Positions 21,975 to 32,416 of a stretch of 64,000 bases of DNA are shown one piece after another; the first letter of the stretch is position 1, and each line of letters begins with the position of its first letter. Origin of the DNA: Chinchilla lanigera (Eukaryota > Chordata > Mammalia > Rodentia > Chinchillidae). The stretch spans positions 1,013,551 to 1,077,550 of the forward strand of contig NW_004955465.1 of the NCBI RefSeq assembly GCF_000276665.1, in the 5' to 3' direction. The notes beneath the pieces were generated by a model that worked only from the letters and a program-made list of their open reading frames with translations, made no database searches and was not told the DNA's origin. Both the position numbers and the translations under genes were made by a program.

Positions 21975-22518
21975 CTTTTTTCCCTCCAGAACTGGGGATT
22001 AAACCCAGTGCCTTCAGACTGAGCTATATCCCTAGCCTTTTTCAGATTTTTTTTTTTTTTTGAGACAGGGTCTCACCAAATCACTGAGTTGCCCAAGCTG
22101 GGCTTAAATGTGTGACTGATTGGTTTCCACCCTTACAAAATTCTGCCAAGACACCATGGCGGCGATCCAGCATGGCATGGGGCCCAAAAAGACAATGTGT
22201 CCCACCTGGACTGGATTCCGCCTTCTTCCTCTCTCCACCTGACCACTTCTTCCCATTTTCCTTTGCGCATGTGTGTCCACCCTTTCCAATCAACTTAAAC
22301 CACCCCCATCAACTCCATCCCCAACCAAGCCCAATATATTCTTTGTTCTGGGTTCCCTCCCTCAGAGGATCCTTGCGTCTCTTTAGCAGCCCTCCCGTGC
22401 CCAGCAGTAAAGACTTTCTTTACCTTTGTTCTGTCTCTCACTCCAAACCTAACAGTGATCCCCCTGCCTTGGGTTCCCAGAGTGCTGTGATTACAGGTGT
22501 GTACCACCACATCTAGCT
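21975..22518 (-). repeat. B1-ID dimeric SINE interrupted by an ERV1-like LTR
   Basis: The ID half (GGGGATTAAACCCAGTGCC, GAGCTATATCCCTAGCC), a poly-T linker and the B1 start (GAGACAGGGTCTCACC) end at 22112. The B1 resumes at 22455 (GTGATCCCCCTGCC to GTGTGTACCACC). Confidence 0.85.
22113..22454 (+). repeat. ERV1-like solo LTR, nested in a SINE
   Basis: A 342-base non-SINE block exactly splits a B1. It starts TGACTG, ends AACCTAACA, and has short GTG repeats at both junctions (22110-22112 and 22455-22457). Internally it has a CCAATATATTC element, an AGTAAA polyadenylation-like signal (near 22407) and a pyrimidine-rich end (TTGTTCTGTCTCTCACTCC), the layout of a gammaretrovirus-like LTR. No internal viral genes are present. 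Confidence 0.65.
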
Positions 22519-24290
22519 ACCATTGACTTTTAATAAGCAATCTATATACAGGTTCTTGATACAATCTTTACAATCACTGATTGCATCACATGTGTATTGA
22601 GGTTTGCACAGTGCCTGGAAAATGCTCTTGGTTATGGGGCAGATCGGTCAACTGTTCAACACCCATGTCCGAGTGGCTTTACTCTGCTACAGTCATGGCA
22701 GCTACTTGCATTATACTTAATGAATCTCACAGAGCATCACGAGTCTCTTAAACACGTCAAAATCCATTTTTCTACAGGAAGTTTTCATAAAGACAATGGC
22801 AAAAGCTACATAGAAGAGAAAGTTGGTGATATTAGAAGCCAGACCACAGCAAATTCCACAGCAAATTCCATCCCTCTTTAAATAATTGATGTTTCTTTCT
22901 AAGTTAAATATTCGTAGACTAAATCAGTTGCAACTGAACAGAAAAACACTAAAAGATTCTTTAAAGTAGATTTTCTATTGATGCTGCTTTTTAAGATACA
23001 GATGTTCTGACATCTTTGAAGTATTGCAATGTTGGAACATCTCACATGTTGTTGAGCATATTTTTCCTTGTGTATCTTTGACAGCACTTAAGGAAAACAA
23101 ACAAAAGTGTTTAAAAATTTAATTACCATGCATAAAATGATAGGTAGCCATGATGAAAGAAGTAGAGATCTGTGAAATAAATTCCTTTACTAAATCACTT
23201 TATGTACTTAGATCCCAGATTAGGCCTGGTGCTTCCTTGAGGATCATTACAATTAAAAAATTTGTATCAATCATCTCTGTGCTATAACCTAGCTACAAAA
23301 ACATCCCAGTTTAAGAATTTAAGAATTAATTCATTTCATTTATAACAATGGGTTAGGCACCAATGGGTTAGGCACTTTTTCTGGGGATAGCAGAAAAAGT
23401 CCATGACACTTTTTGTCTTTGTCAAAGCACTTTTCATTCTTACCCTGGAAAAATGGTTAAGTAACTTTTTTTTTTAAACCATAAAGCTGAAACTTCTTTC
23501 AGGCAAGGATGTTAAATTCCTTACAATTTTTCCCTTCGGCCTGGGGCTGTAGCTCATGCAAAGCACACATGCTTTAGCATGCAGGATGCGAAGGACTACC
23601 TGGACGGCTCTCCTTGAATGAAGAGCATTTGGCCCTACCTCCACGTGTTGATGTGTACAGGGCTGGCTAGGACATTTCCTTATCCCCTCAACTGGCTCTA
23701 AGCAGTGCAAATGGGTCTAGCTAAGATGCTGATGTGGTCTTTGAATCAATGCCCATGCCAGGCTGTTGGCTGAGACCAAGCCTCCAGAAAAGAGGCTATG
23801 ACTTGTCAGGGCATGGATTACACATCACAACTGAAGCAATGACCCCAAAACACTAGATTCTGCCCCAATTTGTGAAATGCAGATTACTCTTCCTGCATGT
23901 CTTTCTCTCTGCATATGGCAGAGGTGATTTCAGGCCTCCTACCTAGCCACGCTCCTGGCACTCATCCCGCCACTCTCACAAGTCGATCATCTCTGAGCCA
24001 CTCCCTTCCTCATGAATTCATAAAACCCCAGTTAGGCCCTGGGTCAAGGCCTTTGTTCCGGTTAGCCATTGTTCTAGCTGGACTTAGGACTCCCTTGGCT
24101 CCTCACAACTACAAGAATGCCTTAGTGTCTTTATTCTTGCTGTGCATTGCACTAGAATTGGTAGACTGGAATTAACTTACTAGAATTCCAATAGCTTTTC
24201 CATGTGATTACAAATGTGAACTTTTTTGGACAGTGACGAGGTCCAGAGGGGCTTTCTATAATGACTTGTTACTTGATGACTGTTGATGTA
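22519..24290. other. Unannotated intergenic sequence
   Basis: Mostly unique-looking sequence. A possible ID remnant (CTGGGGCTGTAGCTCATGC) lies near 23540. No gene was recognised. Confidence 0.45.
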
Positions 24291-24296
24291 AGACCT

Positions 24297-24520
24297 AGAA
24301 CAGGGATCATAAACCATATTCTGTGGGCCAAATCCAGTCTGCTGCCTATTTTTTTTTATAAAGTTTCATTGACACATAGCCACATGTGCTTGTTTATGTA
24401 TTATCGATGGTTATTTTTCCTCCATGAAGTCAAAGTTGAATAGTTACAACAGGCTCCATATGGCTAATGGAGCCTAAAATATTCACTACTTAGGAAAAGT
24501 TGCCAATCTCTGGACTAGAA
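24297..24520. repeat. Old hAT-type DNA transposon-like fragment
   Basis: The order CATATTCTGTGGGCCAAATC, AAAGTTTCATTGACACATAG, GTTGCCAATCTCTGG resembles a common ancient mammalian nonautonomous hAT-Charlie element. The family name is uncertain. Confidence 0.5.
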
Positions 24521-24689
24521 GCTATCTTTGATGGGAATGTGGTAGAACCACACTCCTGAGCCACTGGAACTTGTAACAACTGTACAATAGGCAGTTTTCA
24601 ATGACTGCCTATTCGTGTAAATGGCTTTGTTTATTCTTTTCCCCTTCCATGTGAGCTGGACCTAGTGAATTACTTCTAACAAACAGATC

Positions 24690-25255
24690 ACAATAAAAGC
24701 AGTGGGATGTCACATCTGTGGTTCAGTTACAAAAGACGATGGTTCTGGTCCTGTCGCTGTTGCCTTTCTGGCTTCCACACTTTGATGAAACTGGCTGCCA
24801 TGTTGGAGAGATCCAATTGTGAAGCCCTGAGAACCACTTTTGGCCAACAACTAGAAGGAACTGAGGCCCTTTGTCTGAAGTCCCCTGAGGAACTGAATCC
24901 TATCAAAAATCACATTGGTGAACTTGGGGATGACCCTACTCCAGTCAAGACTTGAAACGACAGCATCCCCAGATGACAACTTAAATGCTTGAGAGATGCA
25001 AAGCAGAGGACCCACTGAAGTTGAGCCAGTTCTTGCTCCACAAAAACTATGTGATATATTTTTTAAAATTTATTTTATTTTTTTTGGTACCAGGAATGAA
25101 ACTCAGGACCTTGTGCTTGCCAGGCAGGTGCTTGTGCCACTGAGCTATGTCCCCAGCCTCTGAAACTACGTGATAATAAATGTTATTTTAAGTCACTAAG
25201 TTTGGGGGTGATTTTTATGCAGAAAAAAGAAAATTAATAGACTCTAAAGCCATAT
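24690..25255 (+). repeat. MaLR-like LTR with an ID insertion
   Basis: The end block with GATAATAAATGTTATTTTAAG and CACTAAGTTTGGGGGTGATT is characteristic of older MaLR LTR 3' ends in sense orientation. The 5' limit is approximate. An ID SINE interrupts it at 25057-25162. Confidence 0.6.
25057..25162 (-). repeat. ID SINE
   Basis: A reverse-complement ID (TGGTACCAGGAATGAAACTC to GAGCTATGTCCCCAGCC) flanked by AAACTATGTGATA (25044-25056) and AAACTACGTGATA (25163-25175), one mismatch. Confidence 0.92.
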
Positions 25256-25959
25256 TGTAGATTTTGGCAAACACTGTGATGATATTTCTTAGTATCTAGG
25301 ATGCTGTTATGGGCATTTCCTGAAACAAACTGGCTGACATCTGAACTCCTTTCATGTTATGGAAAACCTCTACTGCGGACATCACTGGCTCTTTCCCACT
25401 AGGGCATTACGTTCTATATGTCTTCATGTCAGACCACACAGAGGAAATAAGATGCGGAAGGCACTCTATGGATGCATGGGAATGGTCACTGGCAGAGGGA
25501 TCAGCTCTGGGGTCTTCAGCCACCTGAGCTGATAGTATCAGTGACTCAGCATCCCAATAACACAACCACTGGCTAAGGTGCTTGCTGGTAGGTCCTGGCA
25601 TGGGCTCAAAATGTAGACTTGATCAACTTAAGAACTGCAGTGACAGGTATGAAAATTAGGGGGGCAGAGCTGAGAGTCCAAAGATGGTATGTGGGGGGAT
25701 TTCTGTGACCAGTGACGGGGTCTCAGCCAGTCTATTTATGCTGCCTGCCTTCTTTTGGCCTTTGTTTTCAGATCTGGTTGTCCAGGTTTCTGGGCAATTC
25801 TGAGAACCATTCAGTATCATTCCAGGAAATTTTTTCTCTGCTTGAGACAGCCAGATTTGGCTCTTACTGTTTGCTATTGAGAAACCCAGTAGTAAAACTG
25901 TAGCAATAATGGTAAAGACTGAAAATGTAGTTTCATGGCTAATGGATTTTTACCATTTT

Positions 25960-26640
25960 TATCTGTGCACAATATATATTTATAATAAAAATTTATTTTG
26001 ATTGTACAACTGCCCATTATGGAAACATTTTATGATTTTCTTTTATGTTCGTTTGCTAATGATTTGGGCAGTGCTATAATTATTGTATAGCCCTTTTTCA
26101 CTTAGTACATCATAGTCATTTTCCCATGTCTTCAAAATCATATTCTTAAGAGGCCATACAATATTTGTTTCAGCTTGTACTTAATATAAGGCTGGGAGGA
26201 GGAGGCCTGAAATTGGGTCTGAGATCCACTGAGTTGAATAGGGGTGTCTGTTTCTGATTTGTTGGACTTATCTAGCAATTCCACTGCCCAGAAGGGATAC
26301 TTTTTAAAAAAAAATCACACAAATTTACTATATGTACTCTGGTAACCCTAATTCTATTGAGTGGAGTATAGGATAATTTCTTCAACTAATTCCTTCATGT
26401 TGAGCATTTAATTTGCTTCCATATTTCATCTATCATTGATACCCCCTACTGAACATTTTTAGGCCTAAAGCACTTCCACATTTAAATTTTGTTGCATGGA
26501 TTTTTTGAATGATAAGCAAAAGGGCATGGGTACCTTTTTGTCTGTTTATAAATATCACTAAGTATGCGACTTCACATTATCTGCTGTCTCCTTTCTCCTA
26601 TGAGAAAGTGCCGATTTCACAGTGTCTTCTTTCGTAACTG
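25960..26640 (-). repeat. Old L1ME-like fragment
   Basis: TTTTTCACTTAGTACATC, CATTTTCCCATGTC, TTTAATTTGCTTCCATATTT and TGGATTTTTTGAATG occur in the order of old reverse-oriented L1ME 3' sequence. Highly diverged. Confidence 0.45.
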
Positions 26641-26800
26641 TAATGATTAGTTTCTTGACGTTGCTTGTTTGGGGGACAACCAGTTACTTACATAAAACGG
26701 TTCTAAGAAAATGTCAAGATAATTCTATTCCCTTAATAGTTCCTAGGAATATGTAAAGTTCTAAATGGTTTCTAAGTGTGCTGATGGAACAGTACACTTT

Positions 26801-26940
26801 ATTTTATTTTATTTTATTTTAAAGAGTAAAAGAAGGATAACAATAATGGGGGGGCTTACCAAATTACAGACAAAGTGGTAGGAAATTATCAATCGTTATT
26901 TTTTTTACATATTGTTATCTACAAGATAGTTTCTCAGAAA
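26801..26940 (-). mobile_element. L1 3'UTR-only insertion (copy A)
   Basis: A 140-base block starts with a (TTTTA)n tract (the A-rich tail on the minus strand) and continues AAAGAGTAAAAGAAGGATAA, AATTACAGACAAAGTGGTAG, AAATTATCAATCG. It is closely similar to the first part of 42374-42645. It is flanked by AGTACACTTT (26791-26800) and AGTAGACTTT (26941-26950), one mismatch. The block is related to the 3'UTR module of the L1 at 14794-16429. Confidence 0.7.
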
Positions 26941-27099
26941 AGTAGACTTTCATAAATTGATCACTGTTTCTCAAGAAAATTTGGTGAGCATTGGAACCCC
27001 TTTCTTTTACCATTGCTAACCTACATTTAAACTGTGCTTACCTTACATTGAACTTACTGTTATTGTAACATAAATGAAAGTGTGAACAATTTATTTATT

Positions 27100-27244
27100 T
27101 GGTTTTTACTGGGACGAGTTCTTGCTATATAGTTCAGCTGACTTTGAATTCACTATATAATCCAGGTGGCCTTTAACTCAGCGAAATCCTCCTGCCTCAG
27201 CCTCCCAAGTGCTAAGATTACAGCTGTGAGCCCCCTTGCCAGGC
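27100..27244 (-). repeat. B1 SINE, diverged
   Basis: TTCTTGCTATATAGTTCAGC, then the duplicated GGTGGCCTTTAACTC part and CAAGTGCTAAGATTACAGC. Confidence 0.8.
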
Positions 27245-28388
27245 AGCCTGAACAATTTAAACACAATGACATCGTGTGATTTAAAGTGCAGGGGCCTGAC
27301 TAAAGTCTTCAAAACAACAGGTTTAATTTTTACCAAAGAACAACCTGGCATATAGTTGTACGGGTAACTGAGGGAAACATTACTCCGAATGATTGTTAGT
27401 TCTGCGCAGGCGTTGAGGGGCTTCAATTAAATCACCACTTACATGAGTCAAAACAAAGAATTCTCTACTCAGCAAACCATTCCTTGATTATTTCATCACA
27501 ATACCATCATACACATCATTGGTAGCAAATAAAATACCAGAAACTATACCATGCTTTCTACACGTGTAAACCTTAGATTTCCCAGCCAGGAAAAAGATAA
27601 ACCAAAGGAAAGCGGTGAAAGCAAAATAGTAATGCTATGATGGGTCAGCAAGAAACACTTGCCAAATTGGTTGACCAAGCACTCTCTTGGGACCTGCAAA
27701 GCAGGAAGTCCTATTTTTGCCTCTGCTTTCAGTGAATGTTTCCTTCTTTTTAAAAAATGGGCATAACGCTGTGCTACCTAACAAAGGCCTGCCATGAGAT
27801 TTAACGAGCCTATAAAATGTTCTGAGGTCTCCAGACCTTACCCACACTACAGCCTTGAATTCTCAGTTGGTGTTCCTGCTCTTTGAAGGTCCGCCGGTCC
27901 GCATTAGCATTCCCAACGTGACTCCTGCCTCCCCGGTTAAATTCACTTGCAGTCCTCATAAAATTAATTAAATAGTCACTGTCGTAAGTGGGAGACTTTG
28001 CCTTAAGAAATGTTTTCCACTGCCCACACGGTCAAGGCTACGGGATTAAAGGCGGCCAAGTAAGAAAAGCAGGAAGTCCCCAAAGAGGGAGGTGGCAAGG
28101 GGGCACGGGCGGCCGGGCCGCGCTCCAGGTGCTGACTCGTCCGGTCCCCGCGCTTCCGGGACGCCCTCCGGCCGCGCTCGCAGCGGCCCAGCGACGCTCG
28201 ATTACTCTGGCCTGGGCGAGAAGAGGCACCGCGGCTCCGCGGAGCCCCACGGCGGGGAGGTGGGGCGGCGACAACAAAAAGAAGTCAAGTGGGAGGAGAC
28301 TCCCGGCGACGGGCGGCTCGCGGGAGGAGGCGGGCGGCTCGGAACGGATCCGCAGCGCCAGGGCCCCGCGCCCCTGCGCGCAGCCCCG

Positions 28389-29098
28389 NNNNNNNNNNNN
28401 NNNNNNNNNNNNNNNNNNNNNNNNNNNNNNNNNNNNNNNNNNNNNNNNNNNNNNNNNNNNNNNNNNNNNNNNNNNNNNNNNNNNNNNNNNNNNNNNNNNN
28501 NNNNNNNNNNNNNNNNNNNNNNNNNNNNNNNNNNNNNNNNNNNNNNNNNNNNNNNNNNNNNNNNNNNNNNNNNNNNNNNNNNNNNNNNNNNNNNNNNNNN
28601 NNNNNNNNNNNNNNNNNNNNNNNNNNNNNNNNNNNNNNNNNNNNNNNNNNNNNNNNNNNNNNNNNNNNNNNNNNNNNNNNNNNNNNNNNNNNNNNNNNNN
28701 NNNNNNNNNNNNNNNNNNNNNNNNNNNNNNNNNNNNNNNNNNNNNNNNNNNNNNNNNNNNNNNNNNNNNNNNNNNNNNNNNNNNNNNNNNNNNNNNNNNN
28801 NNNNNNNNNNNNNNNNNNNNNNNNNNNNNNNNNNNNNNNNNNNNNNNNNNNNNNNNNNNNNNNNNNNNNNNNNNNNNNNNNNNNNNNNNNNNNNNNNNNN
28901 NNNNNNNNNNNNNNNNNNNNNNNNNNNNNNNNNNNNNNNNNNNNNNNNNNNNNNNNNNNNNNNNNNNNNNNNNNNNNNNNNNNNNNNNNNNNNNNNNNNN
29001 NNNNNNNNNNNNNNNNNNNNNNNNNNNNNNNNNNNNNNNNNNNNNNNNNNNNNNNNNNNNNNNNNNNNNNNNNNNNNNNNNNNNNNNNNNNNNNNNNN
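28389..29098. other. Assembly gap (710 Ns)
   Basis: This is an unbroken run of N across the most GC-rich part of the CpG island. In known orthologues this region encodes the low-complexity Pro/Ala/Gln-rich N-terminus of RANBP9. Whether 710 is a measured or nominal size cannot be told from the sequence. Confidence 0.99.
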
Positions 29099-29319
29099 CC
29101 CCGCCACCCCGGCCCTGGCGGCTGGTAGCAGCGCCGCGGCCCCCTTCCCACACGGGGACTCGGCCCTCAACGAGCAGGAGAAGGAGCTGCAGCGGCGGCT
29201 GAGGCGCCTCTATCCGGCCGTGGACGAGCAGGAGACGCCGCTGCCGCGGTCGTGGAGCCCGAAGGACAAGTTCAGCTACATCGGTCTATCTCAGAACAAC
29301 CTGCGGGTGCACTACAAAG
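29099..29319 (+). CDS. RANBP9: RANBP9 coding exon 1, 3' part (5' part lost in assembly gap)
   Basis: This is the downstream end of the first coding exon of RAN-binding protein 9, the SPRY-LisH-CTLH-CRA scaffold of the CTLH/GID E3 ubiquitin ligase, found in nucleus and cytoplasm. The frame with codons starting at 29100 reads [20 protein letters not shown], then [11 protein letters not shown] and [18 protein letters not shown], ending HYK plus the first base of a Gly codon. This matches the segment just before and entering the SPRY domain of mammalian RANBP9. The paralogue RANBP10 is recalled as KYNYIGLSQG where this reads [10 protein letters not shown], which favours RANBP9. The exon ends at 29319 in phase 1, followed by a GTACGG donor. 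About 73 codons are visible. By comparison with the roughly 190 codons of human exon 1 (from memory), over 100 Pro/Ala/Gln-rich N-terminal codons and the ATG must lie in the 28389-29098 gap. The start is therefore the gap edge, not a real start. Confidence 0.96.
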
Positions 29320-29560
29320 GTACGGGGCACGGTCCCAACCCCCGACCTCCGAGGCGATTGTGCGTGCGTCCCGCCGCCCCGAGTGGGCGCCGCGGTCCGG
29401 AGGAAGGTCCGGGGGTGCGGGGCGAGGTTCTCAGGAGAGGACGGCGAGTTCGATGCCCCCAGGTGGGAAGGAGCTGGGAATCCTGGGCCGGCCGGGAGGA
29501 CACCTTGAGGGAATCCGGGGTGACGGGACGCGACTCGCTTTCTGATTGCCCTGTAAGATA

Positions 29561-32261
29561 AATCTTGGGGCTTGGGTGGAGGAATCTATGGACTGGAGTT
29601 GGGTTACATTGTTCTCCAGGTGGTGGGTCAGGCGTTCTCCTCTTACGTGTGTGTGGGGGGGTACGATTCTGAGATACGATTTCTAATTAAGGGAGAGCAG
29701 GGATCCATAGCGGGAGGAGTAATCAGTGGAGGATTTTGGCCAAAATTAGGCCAGAGATTGTCTAGGGGGACAAAAGGACAGGGGCCCAAGTTTCATAGCA
29801 GTGTATCTTACCAAAAGCAGCGGTACGCGTCTTAGGGGAGCAGAAACCTACTCCTCCAGGTTGAAATAAATGCCCTATATTTCCGGGTTGGTTTTATATG
29901 AAGTCTGGTTGAAAATAAGGATTTTTTTAAAAGTTGCCTAGTCTTTTTAAAATTGACTTGTATTTACACCTGCAATTAAAAACATTAGGCTTATGTTTGT
30001 TTACCCCCACCTGCCTACCTCCCCTAGGTCAAAACAAAGCTTTAAGTAAATCAGTTCTGTATAAAATTATAAATCGTAATAGCGATTTTTGAAATGTAGC
30101 TCAGATTAATGTCATGCGTCAAGTTTACTTGTGTGGAAGGGAAAAAAATTCAGGGTGTCAGTTAGTCTGGAAGCAAATCGGTGTTTTAGGCCCCAAATCT
30201 AAAGCAGGAGCTTTTGCATTCTAAGCAGCCTCATTTTGATTGGCTACAAAGGGAGGGTCTTGCTCAGATCCTAGTGGCCTGTATGTAGAAGGTATAAACA
30301 GCCTTGTGGTTACATTCTTAAAAGGACTGAAATTTGAGAAGAACCTTGATAAATAAGTTAGGGTTTAATCGGAGTGGAGAATGGCAATAGAAATCTACCA
30401 GATGATTTGGCTGCAAAGAATCACGCGCAAAAATAGGCCTTGTTGAACATTCCTCCTTTTTATCTTTGCTATAGGTCCAAAGGAGCGCTTTCAGTTTAGA
30501 ATGCTCCTTCATCTAAATGGATGCAAATTTCGAAATAGCGGATCTTTGCTTTTTTCTTGTTAGGACATTTTGTTAATTCCTTGTAATTTATTTTTAAATT
30601 TGGGTGAACAGTGCTGTGAGGAAGTGTTTACTTCTGATACGGCTACAGAATGTTTTTGTTGGACTTGACAAATTTAAATTTGTGGTTGATGGTATTATTG
30701 GCTTATAAAATTAGAACCAGTGTATGTGGAAGATTATTAAACAAAGCCTCCTACTAGCTTGCAGTGGTCCTGCAGTCATTTGTGATTGTAGGTATGTTAC
30801 AAGGCCACAGTTTCTTCCTGAGTGCCGGTTGATTTGAGCTCGATGGTGGAATTTCCATGTTATCTAAGGCCCGTTTTTACAGTTTATTTAGAACTGGGGC
30901 ATGCCTTAGTTCTACTAACTTCTTTTACATAAAATTAATGATTCGGGTCAGAGAAAAGTGCATGTTTAAGTGCAGTTGGTTGGAGTTTAGAATATTTATG
31001 ACCCTGCCGTCTCAATTAGTCTTCCTCTTGGCCTTTTTACTACTTTCTGTTGTGTAATCCTGAGATTCTCTTTCTGGAAATACTGTATCACTCTGTTATA
31101 AACTATTACTTCTAGAAGAACAGATTTTGTTGTCCTTATTTTTTCTCTCTGTTTTTAATCTCCCCTTTGTCTCTCCCTTACCTCTTGTCAGTCCCTTTAC
31201 CACCTCCTCCTCCTCCTCTTGTCTTACTATTTTAGTGTCTCTGTGTGTTTTCTGTTGCCATTAGTTTTCTTTGTGTCTTCTGAGTGGACCCCACCAGATG
31301 TACTGGGTAACTGACTCAGGAATAAAGGGGCAGTGTCATAGGTGATGGATAATAAAACTTTGAAATCATAAAGTAAGAGTGGATTTTTATTTAACCTGTC
31401 ATTGCTGCATTGACTTTAGCTAGCATTATAAGATACTTTTTGAAATCATTAAAATAACTACTCATAATATTTTTGTGAATTACAGAATTTCAAAAGATTG
31501 ACCATAGTTATTTTTCAGAGCGATCCTTTTCCATACCTTTGAAATAGAAGGATCATAGTTTCTTCTGTTTTGATCATAGTTTCTTCTGTACTTGTTATTC
31601 TTCTAAATTAGAATAGCTGCTTTTAAAAATAGAATTGTTCCTTGAATGATTTCGAGGGATTAATGTTAAACAGTGCCAGGTATACACATACAGTTCATTG
31701 GATTGCAGAGGAGTAGCAACATATGTACAAAATAGTGAGCTTTAAAATTTTTTAAAAGGCATTTACTTAGCAGTCAGATACCAACTATTGAAACAGCTGG
31801 GGTTGGTCACTCTTACTTAGTAATTCTTGTGAGTAAAAAGTACATAAGTGACAGGTTTGCACTTAGTTATAATACTTTCATTCTACTTTAAAGCTTTTAA
31901 TGAATATGACAGTGGATTCATCTAGCCCAGATGTTTCAATTGCAGTTTGCATTTTTTATTTTTGAGGTTACTTACACTTTGGATACTTTACAGAGCATTT
32001 TGATACACACTAGTGGATCTGGACAGGGTTGTGAGTTGTTATTTTAGATTTGAGAGAGTGGGAGCACCTAGATGTTAGATCTTTCCTAGTCACAAGTAAG
32101 CCAGGACTGGAAACTTAATTTTCACCGACTCCAGATGTAGTGCTCTTTCCAGTACACTGTGTTACTGTCTCTTTCAGTTTTCATGTCCTGATTAGCTCAA
32201 ATAGATGTTCACATCAGGAATTTTTGGAAAAATACTTGAGTTTTTTGTAGAGTTTTCTGTT
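29561..32261. other. Intron 1 sequence without recognised features
   Basis: AT-rich intronic sequence directly behind the promoter island with no repeat I can name. An 18-base local tandem duplication (GATCATAGTTTCTTCTGT) lies at about 31552-31588. Confidence 0.5.
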
Positions 32262-32416
32262 TTGTTTTTTTGGGTTTTTTTGAGACAGGGTCTTGCAATG
32301 TAGTTTGGGCTGGGCTTGAACTCACTATGTAGCCCAGGCTGGCCTTGAACTTGCAGTGATCCCCCTGTCTCAGTCTCCCAAGTCCTGGGATCACAGGAGT
32401 GCCACCATGCCCTGCT
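32262..32416 (-). repeat. B1 SINE
   Basis: Reverse-complement B1 with internal duplication (GGGCTTGAACTCACTATG then GGCCTTGAACTTGCAGTG) and the CCACCATGCCCTGC head end. Confidence 0.92.

Larger units (their letters stand above)
28085..29560 (+). promoter_or_regulatory. RANBP9: CpG island and presumed RANBP9 promoter / 5'UTR region
   Basis: From about 28085 the sequence changes abruptly from AT-rich to very GC-rich with dense CpG (GGCCGGGCCGCGCTCC, CCGCGGCTCCGCGGAGCC and GGGGCGGCG-type blocks), and stays so through the gap, exon 1 and the first 200 bases of intron 1. Broad CpG-island promoters without TATA boxes are usual for housekeeping genes such as RANBP9. The transcription start itself is not identifiable and may lie in the gap. 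GC-box-like motifs near 28260 are compatible with Sp1-type binding. Confidence 0.8.

Noticed and set aside
27811..27817. TATAAAA upstream of the CpG island
   Set aside because: It lies about 270 bases before the island, in AT-rich sequence without other promoter signals. RANBP9-type CpG promoters normally lack TATA boxes.
27988..29561. Very long open frames across the N gap on both strands
   Set aside because: They are open only because Ns carry no stops. Only the frame with codons starting at 29100 matches RANBP9, and only up to the splice donor at 29319.
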